Source: Pseudomonas sp. GGS8
Lineage (GTDB): Bacteria > Pseudomonadota > Gammaproteobacteria > Pseudomonadales > Pseudomonadaceae
DNA: 64,000 bases
NCBI RefSeq assembly: GCF_024168645.1
Contig: NZ_JALJWF010000001.1
Location: 6,141,501 to 6,205,500, forward strand
Direction: 5' to 3'
Below, in pieces: positions 52,201 through 60,249 of the stretch (positions within the stretch are counted from its first letter, which is position 1; every line of letters starts with the position of its first letter). The notes below the pieces were generated by a model. That model searched no databases and was not told the DNA's origin. It saw nothing but the letters and a program-made list of their open reading frames with translations. The position numbers and the translations under genes were made by a program.

Positions 52201-52469
52201 TATGACTGCCATTGCGTGCCTGGCCGCCAGTCGAACTCGAACCCGGGGAAGTTGATGGTGCCGTCCGGGTTCTGAAGCGGAACATCATCAAAAAAGACAC
52301 CTTCGAACAGCCCAACGATGCCGTCGATCTCTCCTTCTGATATCACATGCATCATCCGCACATGCTGCTTTGAGCGGAGGCTGTCAGGAGCCTCCACCGG
52401 AGTACGCGATGAGCTTCCGCCGCCGCCCCCCTTACTGCCACCCTTACTGCCGACAATGAGCTCGCTCAT
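49263..52469 (-). CDS. Tail tip / host specificity protein J
   Basis: A 1068-residue central tail-tip protein (lambda gpJ). It starts MSELIVGSKGGSKGGGGG, with the typical HVRMMHVISEGEIDGIVGL and later RYGLGGLMDSTLIDKYALYSIAQYCD and FTCNLALTTQQDAWKLVNDMVSVFRAI. C-terminal fibronectin-like and Ig-like modules follow. Length is close to lambda J (1132). Its start overlaps the stop of I (ATGA). The C-terminal about 200 residues should be variable, as they set receptor choice. Confidence 0.92.
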   Translation of the reverse strand: MSELIVGSKGGSKGGGGGSSSRTPVEAPDSLRSKQHVRMMHVISEGEIDGIVGLFEGVFFDDVPLQNPDGTINFPGFEFDWRPGTQWQSYMPITSLEAEQSVGVEMRSLIAIERAITDTDVDAVRITVSTPQLSEQNLQNGDTTGSTASFRIEGKLGTGLWSPLCADLTITGKTMSRTQFSYYVRLPPSGGLPRYVRLTRLSPDSGSSAIQNRTFFDSVTLLWDEKLRYPNTAIAAISLDAQQFSSIPRMAFLIRGIKVMVPSNYNPTTRGYTGSWDGTFQRAWTDNPAWVWYDMLTNTRYGLGGLMDSTLIDKYALYSIAQYCDAFVPDGYGGYEPRFTCNLALTTQQDAWKLVNDMVSVFRAICFWAGGTLTAVQDAPRSSRYPFNNSNVVGGEFSYQSVASDQRFNVAAVTWNDPLQQYKQSVEIVERPDLIAKWSRIQQSDVVAVGCTSRGQARRLGRWLLYAESEAVTFAVGADGAIPLPGNIIDIADANRAGARNGGRLLAGSTASLLLLDAPIGLAGAGVVGVVMADGSYATAAVTVGSGATSIAVSPPLASAPLASAPWSFSTAALEAQKFRVIGISEGDDGTYAISAVAFDPDKFNEVEYGTPDVDNPISNVNLGKPDAVGQMTFLESLYDTGTGLAAARLSVSWTQPARAMRYQIEVMKPGGNWEYVAEISTPSIDFDSASSGLWSVRITPKSVLGLAGPSSIQTYSAQALLAPPSALIGLRLDVINSVATLAWDPVPELDVKLGGSISIRHSRSTSATWDTALPLTEVAGRSTSSVVSLLPGKYLARAVDSSGVGGPITEVWSDAQVPLPTNVALTITESPAFHGIAVNASASGGILKMSGAGYFDDVPDVDALLGEVDKFGGSLLTTTYSFAAPADLGYVYDCRLTADVEAALYDDGTYIDTVLDFDALTSIDGDPPNGASLSLWVRTSDVASATWSAWKPFVVGDYRARQFDFQLRGSVQQASNWIDVSKLEVVIDMPDRIESGNDLAVPVGGLVISYTPPFNAPPAVSLTAQGLSPGDYLDVSAKTVTGFTVFIRNSSGVAQAGRSIDYISKGY

Positions 52470-53089
52470 GCTGGGATAGCCTCCGCCCAAGTGCCTACTG
52501 CGACGACGCTGGAGCCGACCAGCATCTGGCCGTAAACCACGGGCACAGGGAGTCCTTGCTGTGTCGAGTTGAACGCGCCATTGAATAGGTAGCTGGGCTT
52601 GTTCTCAGTGCTGGCTTGTTCTTGCTGGCCTGGAGTCTTCGGCACCGGAGTTAGCATCTGAACCACGCCGCCAATCGCCATGCCAATACCCGTTGTAATA
52701 AGCGCAGCACCAATGGGCGAAGCACTTCCCCCAGATAGAGCTGTCACCACCACGCCGACTACGATCAGGACCACGCCAAGAACAGTTTGGAAAAGACCAC
52801 CGTTTTTACTGCCGGATATGACCGGAACAATGCGAATTTCAGTAGTGCCCCCCAGAGTAAACCGGTCCTCGATCACGTTCTCGCGGTTGCGGAAAATGGC
52901 AAATCGGATGCCGCGGCGAGAGGCGCCACGGACAAAGTCCTCGAAGCCGTTGAGTGTGTTCCGCAAAGCGCTGAATGCCTCGGTCACGGTGCCACTTTCA
53001 AGCAGACGAAGGTGCACGCGCCCAAAGGCTTTCGCTAGGCTGCCGGACAGCAAGATCCTGGTCATGGCGTTGGTGTTGGCGACGGTCAT
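52466..53089 (-). CDS. Tail assembly protein I
   Basis: A 207-residue protein of the lambda gpI family, needed for tail-tip assembly. It begins MTVANTNAMTRILLSGSLAKAFGRVH and has a ubiquitin-like N-terminal domain (FGRVHLRLLESGTVTEAFSALRNTL) followed by a hydrophobic loop VVLIVVGVVVTALSGGSA and a C-terminal NKPSYLFNGAFNSTQQGLPVPVVYG. It is coupled to J and preceded by a hairpin/leader repeat. Start at the first ATG; another at the eighth residue is possible. Confidence 0.88.
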   Translation of the reverse strand: MTVANTNAMTRILLSGSLAKAFGRVHLRLLESGTVTEAFSALRNTLNGFEDFVRGASRRGIRFAIFRNRENVIEDRFTLGGTTEIRIVPVISGSKNGGLFQTVLGVVLIVVGVVVTALSGGSASPIGAALITTGIGMAIGGVVQMLTPVPKTPGQQEQASTENKPSYLFNGAFNSTQQGLPVPVVYGQMLVGSSVVAVGTWAEAIPA

Positions 53090-53127
53090 GCTTTTCTCCG
53101 GGCAATAAAAAACCGCCCGTAGGCGGC
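53090..53127 (-). terminator. Terminator and leader between the lipoprotein gene and I
   Basis: On the minus strand GCCGCCTACGGGCGGTTTTTT is a strong hairpin with a T-run, followed by ATTGCCCGGAGAAAAGC and the I start. This is the third copy of the hairpin-leader unit. Confidence 0.8.
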
Positions 53128-53145
53128 TTCTGTGTTTTCTGTAGA

Positions 53146-53481
53146 TCAGATGCAGGTTTTAGCGGCGTCCTTCCAGCCCTGTGTCCCGGCCCAGTCCATA
53201 GGAAGGAATACGCGCACCGTTGAACCGGCACTGTTTTCGTCGATGATGGCCAGCGCCACTGTTCCGGTATACATGGCCGACGCAGCAATCTTGTAGCCTG
53301 TTTCGGTTTCGATCGAGCTGGTTGATGAGTTGAAATCCTGCCATTTAGGAGCCAGGCACCGCGCAAGCTGTTGCGGCGTCTTGGCTGACTGTCCGGAGTA
53401 GGCCGGCTGATCGCTCTCCAGTCCTGACGTTGTGCACCCGGCCAGCGCGATCAATGCCAGGGCCGTTAGAATTTTCCGCAT
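53146..53481 (-). CDS. Small lipoprotein inserted in the tail module
   Basis: A 111-residue lipoprotein (MRKILTALALIALAGC, lipobox LAGC, followed by Thr, suggesting the outer membrane). The mature part contains QLARCLAPKWQDFNSS and AKTCI, giving two further Cys. It has its own GGAGG site and is closed by a terminator before I, so it is an extra cassette between I and K. Similar cassettes in lambdoid phages encode superinfection-exclusion lipoproteins (Cor/Llp type); that role here is inference. Confidence 0.72.
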   Translation of the reverse strand: MRKILTALALIALAGCTTSGLESDQPAYSGQSAKTPQQLARCLAPKWQDFNSSTSSIETETGYKIAASAMYTGTVALAIIDENSAGSTVRVFLPMDWAGTQGWKDAAKTCI

Positions 53482-53539
53482 ATTGAGCCTCCATGTGTTT
53501 TGGCGACTCTAACAGGGAGATTGCGCACAAATACAGGGC

Positions 53540-54349
53540 CTACGCGTCAGATGCTCGCGGGAATGGAGCGGTAAGCGGCTCCATGCCGGCAAAGCGGCTT
53601 GCGCAGTCCTTGATGGTGCGCCTGTCCTCTTCAGGAGCCTTCGCGTCCTTGTATCGCATGATATGCGTCGTGCATTCACGGTAAGAGCGGCCGTAGACCT
53701 CGCGACAACTCAGGCGCCCATATAGATGGTGAAGCAGGACGTCACCGTCCAGCCAGATCGCGCCATGGCAAGGGGTAGGACTGCCGATCGCCATGACAAT
53801 CAAGTCGCCCTGCTTGGGTGTATCGACTGGGACGAAGCCGACACGCTCGAAGTTATCGACGTACAGGTTCTCGCCGTTGTGCCACCAATCGTCCTTGCGC
53901 TGAAAGTCCGGCAAGGTGATGCCGAGCACTTGGCGATAGTAGTCACGAACAAGTGTGTAACAGTCGATGACGCCGTGGACAAAGATCCGGCCTTCCAGCG
54001 GCAGCTCGCCGGCGGCCGGCATCTCATGCCAGGTTGCAGCGCCATCCTTGAGACCGACAATCCACCAGGTCATGCGACTGGCTGCGTGACTGGCAATATC
54101 GTGAAGGCTTGGTTCAGGTCCAGCATCCGGGTGCGAGTGCACAACGACGATGATGTCGCCCATATCTTCTGCAGCGGCGTAGTCTTCCGGGTGCAGGATG
54201 AAGTGGTCAGGCTCTTCGGACTGATTTCGGCACGGCACATAGGAAGGCTTGCCGCGCACGCTGACGACCAGGCCTACCGATTCCCGCGGGTAATCGGCGC
54301 GAGCATGCGCTTCGGCTTCCGCCCGGCATTTATTGAACAATTCACTCAT
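53540..54349 (-). CDS. Tail tip protein K (JAMM and NlpC/P60 domains)
   Basis: A 269-residue protein (lambda gpK type) with an N-terminal JAMM/Mov34 metallopeptidase domain (about 1-115) carrying the VVHSHPDAGPEPSLHD motif, and a C-terminal NlpC/P60 domain with Cys in HGVIDCYTLVRDYY and His in PCHGAIWLDGDV. It processes or opens the tail tip during assembly and entry. ATG 54349 is two bases past the L stop; the open frame extends 66 codons further upstream inside L. Confidence 0.9.
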   Translation of the reverse strand: MSELFNKCRAEAEAHARADYPRESVGLVVSVRGKPSYVPCRNQSEEPDHFILHPEDYAAAEDMGDIIVVVHSHPDAGPEPSLHDIASHAASRMTWWIVGLKDGAATWHEMPAAGELPLEGRIFVHGVIDCYTLVRDYYRQVLGITLPDFQRKDDWWHNGENLYVDNFERVGFVPVDTPKQGDLIVMAIGSPTPCHGAIWLDGDVLLHHLYGRLSCREVYGRSYRECTTHIMRYKDAKAPEEDRRTIKDCASRFAGMEPLTAPFPRASDA

Positions 54350-54351
54350 GA

Positions 54352-55044
54352 TCAAAGCCTCGGAACGCGAGCAATGCCCGGAAATCCGCCAAAGGGCAAC
54401 TCGCCGAACTCTCCGAAGCGCAGCTTGCAACCCCGCATCGTGCGGCTGCACTGATCCCGAGCTGGATCGCTCGTTGGGTTGTTGGCGTAGTCCGCCACGG
54501 GGCCGCCGGCGTATCCGCACTCGCCTGATCGGTAAGCCCACAGGCAAGTGCCGGCCACCACTTGCCGACGCGGAAGCTTGACGCCCTGCAGATCAAGCGG
54601 AGAACCAAGCTCGAACTCGATGGCGGCCGGCGTTTCGTTGGCCTTCCGCGTAATGATCCAGGTTTCGACCGGGTACTCTTCAGCTGGGTTTGCAGTTGGG
54701 TTGCCGGCGGAGAAGTTCACCGCATCCAGATATTTGACCAGCGTGCGGCGGCGCTTAAGCTTGGCACCGAGCAGGTCTTCATACTGCCGACACAGCGCAG
54801 AAATGGTCCCGCCGAAGTTGCCGACCTGCAGTTTCGGGCGGGCCGGCGATCCCTGGCTGGGCGTAGCAAACTCGGCTCCGTTGAGCGGCCAAGGCGTGTA
54901 GACGTTCCCCTGCCAAAAAACCGAACCAAGCGTTTCGTTCACGCCCGCATGAAAGCGAAGCGTCTGGTCGGGCAGTACCAGTTCGAAGCCTTCCCAGATC
55001 GACATGCCGTTCGCGAGCGCGAGTTGACCTTGAAGTTCACTCAT
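54352..55044 (-). CDS. Minor tail protein L
   Basis: A 230-residue tail-tip protein of the lambda gpL family. It reads MSELQGQLALANGMSIWEGFELVL and contains the family's four Cys: GTCLWAYRSGECGYAGG and DQCSRTMRGCKL. In lambda these bind a 4Fe-4S cluster. It overlaps M by four bases (ATGA). Confidence 0.9.
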   Translation of the reverse strand: MSELQGQLALANGMSIWEGFELVLPDQTLRFHAGVNETLGSVFWQGNVYTPWPLNGAEFATPSQGSPARPKLQVGNFGGTISALCRQYEDLLGAKLKRRRTLVKYLDAVNFSAGNPTANPAEEYPVETWIITRKANETPAAIEFELGSPLDLQGVKLPRRQVVAGTCLWAYRSGECGYAGGPVADYANNPTSDPARDQCSRTMRGCKLRFGEFGELPFGGFPGIARVPRL

Positions 55045-55370
55045 TCGAACACCTCATCAAAAGTTGCGGAAATACTGTCAACGCCGCAGGCCACATCGGT
55101 CCGCGTCCACTCCCGACAAACAAAAACCCCGATCGGGTGACCGGGGTGCGTGTAGTTGAAGGCTTCGACGGCGCCTCGGGCGATCAGGAAGGCGTCAATT
55201 AGATCAATTTCAGTATCGACCCTCTTGAACATCAGCGAGTACTTGCGCGGCTGCCGGTTGATGCCGGTCCCCTGCCGCTGCTCGTACCCATCGCCGAACT
55301 TGATGACCTTGACCCTTGGGGTAATCACCCGGGAGGCGTCATAGGTTGCCCGCCATGTAAATGTCAGCAT
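55041..55370 (-). CDS. Minor tail protein M
   Basis: A 109-residue protein of the lambda gpM family, the first tail-tip protein after the tape measure in the leftward order. Signatures: FTWRATYDASRVITPRVKVIKFGDGYEQRQGTGIN and the C-terminal AFNYTHPGHP. The start overlaps nothing upstream; its stop overlaps the L ATG. Function: connects tube to tip. Confidence 0.88.
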   Translation of the reverse strand: MLTFTWRATYDASRVITPRVKVIKFGDGYEQRQGTGINRQPRKYSLMFKRVDTEIDLIDAFLIARGAVEAFNYTHPGHPIGVFVCREWTRTDVACGVDSISATFDEVFE

Positions 55371-55379
55371 GATTCCTCC

Positions 55380-58373
55380 TTAGGTGAGTTGCCCGCCGTT
55401 ACGGCGCGCAGTTGCGATTTCCTGACGGCAGACGACCTTGATAGCCTCGGCCAGGCGCGCTGGATCAGGCGAGGCTCCACCACCATCGGAGGCGTCCACC
55501 GTCACACTGACGTTGACCGTGCTGGAATTGGCGCCACCGCGAACGCCGAGACGACCTTGTGAGTCTCGGGCAAGAGGCACGATCGCTTCTGGACCGGCTT
55601 CGCCAGCGATACCCAAGTTGCCGTTGGCCATGCCAAACGCTGTAGGCTTGCTGACGATGCTGTTGGTGAAAGCCCCGCCATCGGCGAACATCTGTACGCC
55701 GCCGGACCAGGCACCACCCTTCGCTTGCGGGAAGTAGGTGCTCGAGTAGCCTGCCTGAGACGCCCCCAGTGAAGTGGATGAGCTGCCGCCAAAGTAAGTG
55801 CTTGCGGCGGATGTGGCCAAGCCAAACAGGCCGCTGAGCGCCGCCGAGCTGCCTTGCCGCAATGCGATCTTGGCCATGTCGGCGAGCACAGATTTGGCGA
55901 AGTCGCCAAACGACAGCTTCCCGGTCATGGCGAACTGCGTGATGGCGTCTTCCATCGAGCTGAACGCATTGGTGAACAGGCTTTTCGTCTGCCCGGCCAC
56001 ATCGCGCGTCGACTCCAGGTAGTTTTCCCAGGCCGACGATGCGCCGGCGGTCCAACTGCCTTGGGCCGAGGTCATGTCGTCGTAGTTGGCCACGACCACG
56101 TTGCGCAGGTCTTGCTGGCTCTGTGCGACGGCTTTCAGCTTGGCGTTGTACTCATCAAGGCTCATGCCGCGCGAGCCATCGCCATACTGGTTGGCCAGGT
56201 CGATGCGCTGAGCGTTGGCCTTGTCGTCGATTCCGTTTTGCTGCTCAGTCAGCCCACGTTGCCGGTCACCCTGGCCAAGGCCAGAAGCCGCTCGCAGACC
56301 CTGCTGCCGAAGTGTCTCGACCTGTTGCTGGAGAGCGCTGGTGTACGTGCTGACCGCCAGTGTCTGCTTGCGCAGCCGACCTTCTTCATTGGTCGCAATG
56401 ATTGCCAGTTCGCTGTCGCTGTCCTGCTGCGCCTTGACCATGGCGGAGCGCGCATCCGAGATTTTTTGATCAATCTGAATGACCTGCGCCGCAGTGGTTC
56501 CCTTCTTGGTCTTGGCCGCTTCGAGCGCATCGATTTCCGACTGATAGCTTTCGGCAACTTCGGTGGCTTGCTGCTGAAGCAAGCCAACGCGCTGTTCGGT
56601 AAAACTCGCCTGCGAGATGACGCCGGCGCGCTGAGAGGCTTCCAGTTCCTTCTCGGCGTTTTTGTAATAGGCCAGGGTTTCGGCCAAGGCGTTTTTCGCG
56701 CTGTTGAAACCTGTCAGGTCAACGCTTCCCGCAACGGCGGCCGGGTCCTTGTTCTTGTCCTTTATGTTTTGGATGTTTTTGGTAACAACATCAGCCTGGA
56801 CAGAGGGATCATTGGGAGTTGCCTTTCGGATCGCCTCTACGTCACGCAAATACTCCTTGATGAGCTTGTTACGCTTTTCTTCGTTCGTGAGATTTGAATC
56901 AGAGAGCGCTTTGACTCGGCGCTGTGCGTCTTGCGCCTTGTCCTGAGTCTGCTGATACAGTCCTGCGGCAGAAGCAATTGCTGCTTGGGTATCCCGTTGC
57001 TTGGTAAGGAATTCGAGCTCTTGCTGAGAGTTCTGCAGCTTCTTTTTGGCGTCGATGTCATCAGGGTCTGCGGCCAAAGCGCTGCGTGCGAAGGCGACAC
57101 TCTGGGTCAGTTCAACAATTCGCTTCGCCGACTCCTCGGCTCGACCTACATCCTTGAAAGCATCCAGAGTTTTCTGGGTTTCAGATGCCACCCCCTTCCA
57201 GGCCTTCTCCCAGAGACTTAGGTTGCTGATGATTTGCCCAGATCGGGACTGAATCGTATCGGCATATGTGTCGCTGAGCAGCTTGGTTGCACCGATCTCA
57301 TCGCCCTGCTCTTTCAGGGCAACGATTTGCGAGTACACCGACGCGGTAAGGAAGTGGTACTGCTCGTTCAGCGACTTGGCTGCCGCCACCGGGTCATCAG
57401 CAATCTTCACAAACTCAGCGACTGTTGCATCCACCGATTTACCGGTGGCTTTTTCCATCGCCAACGCCGCCTCGGCGATCTCGACGAAACTGCCACTCGC
57501 AAGTTTTCCGCTACCGGCCAACGTAGCCAACACGTCTGCGGCTGCACCCGTTGTACCCACCGTTGCGCTGACCTGACGGGCCATCTCGGAAAGCTGCCCG
57601 GCGCTGGTACCGGCAAAGTTGCCGGTGAGTGTCAGCGCCTTGTTGTACTCGCTGGTTTCTTTGGTGCCCTGGTAATACGCATTTGTGAGAGCCGCAATAC
57701 CGGCGGCGGCCAACGCAATAGGAGCAGCAACGGCAGCGAAGCCAATCGCGGCGCTACCAGCCCCAGCACCCAGTTGTGCCACTGCACGAACGCCACTGCC
57801 CCAGTCACCTGACGACAGAGCGTTGCCCAATTGAACGACGTTTTCCTGCGCTTGGCGGGTTCCGAGCTTCAGTTTGTCGAACCCGGTGGCGGTTTTTTCG
57901 AGCTTGGCGTAATCCTTGTCGATCTTGTTCAGCGCCGAATTGTACTGATCCTGACTGATGCGTCCGGCATCGAGGTGCTTACCCAGCTGCTCGACTTGAG
58001 TGTCCAGCTTGGACATTGCAGCCTTGGCCGGATCAATTGCCCCGAGCAGGCTGTTCAGCGCCTTCTGCTCATCCAGAGTCGACTTGGCCAAGGCCAACTG
58101 CTGCTTATCGAGCTGCGCGGTGATCTTGGTAAATTCTGCCTCGCCATAAGCGCCGGTCTGGGTCAGCTTCGCCAGGCTGTCACGTTGCTTGGCCAGCTCC
58201 TGCGTGGTGGTCGCGCCTTTCGACAGCGACTTCTCCAGCGCCTCCATCTCTTTCATCAGGCCGACGGCAGATTGCTCTGCACGCTCACCGGACTTGGTCA
58301 GATTGTCGAGATCGGTCGCAGCATGGGCAGCATCAGCGGAGTCGACCTTGATGCCGAGTTCTGCAATGTTCAT
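55380..58373 (-). CDS. Tail tape measure protein H
   Basis: A 997-residue tape measure protein (lambda gpH) that sets tail length. The first about 200 residues are coiled coil (LDNLTKSGERAEQSAVGLMKEMEALEKSLSKG); a hydrophobic region at about 205-235 (AAIGFAAVAAPIALAAAGIAAL) follows; the C-terminus has the lambda-type domain FGDFAKSVLADMAKIALRQGSSAALSGL and the Gly-rich GGVQMFADGGAF. AAGGTGAG precedes the ATG. It begins 28 bases after the G-T reading. Confidence 0.93.
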   Translation of the reverse strand: MNIAELGIKVDSADAAHAATDLDNLTKSGERAEQSAVGLMKEMEALEKSLSKGATTTQELAKQRDSLAKLTQTGAYGEAEFTKITAQLDKQQLALAKSTLDEQKALNSLLGAIDPAKAAMSKLDTQVEQLGKHLDAGRISQDQYNSALNKIDKDYAKLEKTATGFDKLKLGTRQAQENVVQLGNALSSGDWGSGVRAVAQLGAGAGSAAIGFAAVAAPIALAAAGIAALTNAYYQGTKETSEYNKALTLTGNFAGTSAGQLSEMARQVSATVGTTGAAADVLATLAGSGKLASGSFVEIAEAALAMEKATGKSVDATVAEFVKIADDPVAAAKSLNEQYHFLTASVYSQIVALKEQGDEIGATKLLSDTYADTIQSRSGQIISNLSLWEKAWKGVASETQKTLDAFKDVGRAEESAKRIVELTQSVAFARSALAADPDDIDAKKKLQNSQQELEFLTKQRDTQAAIASAAGLYQQTQDKAQDAQRRVKALSDSNLTNEEKRNKLIKEYLRDVEAIRKATPNDPSVQADVVTKNIQNIKDKNKDPAAVAGSVDLTGFNSAKNALAETLAYYKNAEKELEASQRAGVISQASFTEQRVGLLQQQATEVAESYQSEIDALEAAKTKKGTTAAQVIQIDQKISDARSAMVKAQQDSDSELAIIATNEEGRLRKQTLAVSTYTSALQQQVETLRQQGLRAASGLGQGDRQRGLTEQQNGIDDKANAQRIDLANQYGDGSRGMSLDEYNAKLKAVAQSQQDLRNVVVANYDDMTSAQGSWTAGASSAWENYLESTRDVAGQTKSLFTNAFSSMEDAITQFAMTGKLSFGDFAKSVLADMAKIALRQGSSAALSGLFGLATSAASTYFGGSSSTSLGASQAGYSSTYFPQAKGGAWSGGVQMFADGGAFTNSIVSKPTAFGMANGNLGIAGEAGPEAIVPLARDSQGRLGVRGGANSSTVNVSVTVDASDGGGASPDPARLAEAIKVVCRQEIATARRNGGQLT

Positions 58374-58400
58374 CGACTCACCTTGAATAAGTGCCCGTAA

Positions 58401-58724
58401 TTACGGGCTGTTGTCGCGCGCGTCGGCCATTACCGCGATGGCTTCCGACTCCATAATGCGGATGTCCTGAAACACGCCGGGGCGATCCTTTGCAGGGACG
58501 CCGACGAGTTTCATCACGTCTGACAGCACACCGTAATCGAGGCCGGTTGCGCCGCATGCGCCTGTGCGCCACTGAGTCCCCATCGAATCCATGACAAGGA
58601 ACGCCTTCCAGTTGTCTGGCCAGACTTCGAAAGTCTCGTCGTAGTCCTCCGGGAAAAGTCCGAACAAGGCCAACTGTTCGGCTGAACCGGTGGGCTCGTA
58701 TAGCGCGCGGGCGGCGGCGGTTAG
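58401..58724 (-). CDS. Tail assembly T part (DUF1799), made by -1 frameshift from G
   Basis: An open frame with no good start of its own, 107 residues from the frameshift point to the stop. It reads LTAAARALYEPTGSAEQLAL and then FGLFPEDYDETFEVWPDNWKAFLVMDSMGTQW, which is DUF1799, as in the T part of lambda GT. It is joined to G by slippage at 58724-58730, giving a G-T fusion of about 234 residues. In lambda both G and GT bind the tape measure protein, whose gene follows. Confidence 0.85.
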   Translation of the reverse strand, partial: LTAAARALYEPTGSAEQLALFGLFPEDYDETFEVWPDNWKAFLVMDSMGTQWRTGACGATGLDYGVLSDVMKLVGVPAKDRPGVFQDIRIMESEAIAVMADARDNSP

Positions 58725-59104
58725 TTTCCCAGGCGGGCCTTCCCGAAGGCTTCGCTGTAGGCCTTAACCACTTCAGCCGATACGCCGATGCAGCTCTTCA
58801 CCAGAGCAGTGATCGACTCGTCGTTGAGTTCATCGTCGAAGCCCCACGACACGACCAAGTCTTTGATTTGATCAGCGCCCTGCTCGACTTCGGCCGCGGT
58901 TAATTCGGAAAGAGAGGGCTGCGTACCCTTGAAGCGCTCGCCGATGGCCTCCGCCTTTTCCTTCCATGAGTCGAACAGCTCAGCCAGCGCCGTACGGTCG
59001 CGGTATTTGAACGTAAACGGCACCATTGCCGGCTTACCGCCAACCTGCGGAATGGAAACATCAACGGTGAACGTTGGTTTCGGCGCGATGGAAAACTTTG
59101 CCAT
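58721..59104 (-). CDS. Tail assembly chaperone G
   Basis: A 127-residue tail assembly chaperone (lambda gpG type). It starts MAKFSIAPKPTFTVDVSIPQVGGKPAMVPFTFKYRDRTALAELFDSW and ends KARLGN directly before the TAA. The slippery heptamer covers its last three codons. Position, between the major tail protein V and the tape measure, is that of G. GAGG lies before the ATG. Confidence 0.88.
   Translation of the reverse strand: MAKFSIAPKPTFTVDVSIPQVGGKPAMVPFTFKYRDRTALAELFDSWKEKAEAIGERFKGTQPSLSELTAAEVEQGADQIKDLVVSWGFDDELNDESITALVKSCIGVSAEVVKAYSEAFGKARLGN
58724..58730 (-). promoter_or_regulatory. Programmed -1 frameshift site GGGAAAC
   Basis: On the minus strand the G frame reads CTG GGA AAC TAA; the heptamer G-GGA-AAC has the X-XXY-YYZ pattern and slipping one base back gives GGG AAA, then CTA ACC without a stop until 58401. 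Lambda uses GGGAAAG at the equivalent place. Confidence 0.85.
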
Positions 59105-59113
59105 GAGGATTCC

Positions 59114-59761
59114 TTACGACAGGTAGCGCGTAGGTGCTGCTTGCAGCGCCAGGGAGACGGTGCGAGTAAGCAGGTTGTTGCGGGAGACCGTCGGCTGCAG
59201 AGAGAACGAGGTGTAGGCGCCGTAATACAACTTGTCGGTACCTGGCAGGTTCAGGCGAGCGGCTTGCATAGACTTCGCGGAATCGGCGGCCGTAACGACG
59301 GCCACATAAGGCAGAGACGGGTCGTCGGCGACAGTCAGCACCATGCTGGCGGCGGACTTGTCGGTCGGAAGCTGTCGGCCTTGCTGGTCTTCAAGGAAGA
59401 CGATGTCGGCGTAGTTCTGCTCGCCGCCGGAGAAGGCCACATCGGTGATCTGAGGGATTTGAGCCCAGGTCAGTACCTTCGTCAGCGTGCCCGCGCCGGA
59501 ACCGGCAGGGAAGATCTGGGTGCTGGTGGTGTCGATCGCTTCTAGAGTGATCGCGGTCGCGGTCGCGGTTTTCACGCGAACCACTTTGCCGTTAAGCGGA
59601 GTCCAACCAGAAGCGAGCTGAACGATGTCACCGGCGACCAAGGTGGCGCCTACGGTGGTGCAAATGGCTTCGGATGCGTTGGAGATGGCGGAGAACGAGA
59701 GCGGAGCGGCGTAGGTAGCGGCATGCTCGAACGTCGCGCCATTCGGGAGTTTGTAGCCCAT
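59114..59761 (-). CDS. Major tail (tube) protein V
   Basis: A 215-residue tail tube protein, the main structural subunit. It starts MGYKLPNGATFEHAATYAAP and has an all-beta pattern, including VRVKTATATAITLEAIDTT and QIPQITDVAFSGGEQNYADIVFLEDQQ. The chosen ATG 59761 has an AGAGGAAAAAAC site; the frame extends 13 codons upstream. A hairpin separates it from U. Confidence 0.86.
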   Translation of the reverse strand: MGYKLPNGATFEHAATYAAPLSFSAISNASEAICTTVGATLVAGDIVQLASGWTPLNGKVVRVKTATATAITLEAIDTTSTQIFPAGSGAGTLTKVLTWAQIPQITDVAFSGGEQNYADIVFLEDQQGRQLPTDKSAASMVLTVADDPSLPYVAVVTAADSAKSMQAARLNLPGTDKLYYGAYTSFSLQPTVSRNNLLTRTVSLALQAAPTRYLS

Positions 59762-59788
59762 TGTTTTTTCCTCTTTGCAGAAATGACA

Positions 59789-59809
59789 AAACCCGCTCAA
59801 TAGCGGGTT
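59789..59809 (-). terminator. Hairpin upstream of V
   Basis: AACCCGCT-attg-AGCGGGTT gives an 8-bp stem; on the minus strand it is followed by TTGTC ATTTC. It has the same loop and stem core as the hairpins at 47.4 and 47.9 kb. It may attenuate late transcription and raise or separate V expression. Confidence 0.6.
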
Positions 59810-59832
59810 CTGGGTTTGCCCAACGGGCTAAT

Positions 59833-60249
59833 TCAGTTGGTGTCGGCTCGGTACAAGAACGAAACCGGTACCGTATAGGTGGTGTCGTCTGGAATGCCGG
59901 GGCCGGGATCGACCGGCGTCATCGTCACGACGGTCAGTACGCCCTTCGTGTTCTGCTCGTACAGCGGGAACAACACGGCGATCTGATCAGCCAGTGCGCC
60001 GGCTGCACCGCGGTACTTGCCCGACGGCGTCACGATGCTGACCTGGAACACGCCGGTGTAAAGCTTGTGGTCACCGCCGAGTGTGTTGCTCGCGGTGTCC
60101 GCTGGCAGCGTGAACGCCTTGAGGTAGGTCTCGCCGTCTACGGGCTTGTAAACCTCGTTCTCGACGACAACTTTCAGCGGTACCGGCAGAGCTTTCGCCC
60201 AGGCGATCAGCTTTGCCTCGTAGATTGAGGCGATGACGTTGTGGCTCAT
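59833..60249 (-). CDS. Tail terminator U (DUF4128)
   Basis: A 138-residue protein (DUF4128/lambda gpU-like) that caps the tail tube. It begins MSHNVIASIYEAKLIAWAKA and contains LKAFTLPADTASNTLGGDHKLYTGVFQVSIVTPSGKYRGAAG. It overlaps the Z stop by four bases. Length matches U (131 in lambda). Confidence 0.82.
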   Translation of the reverse strand: MSHNVIASIYEAKLIAWAKALPVPLKVVVENEVYKPVDGETYLKAFTLPADTASNTLGGDHKLYTGVFQVSIVTPSGKYRGAAGALADQIAVLFPLYEQNTKGVLTVVTMTPVDPGPGIPDDTTYTVPVSFLYRADTN

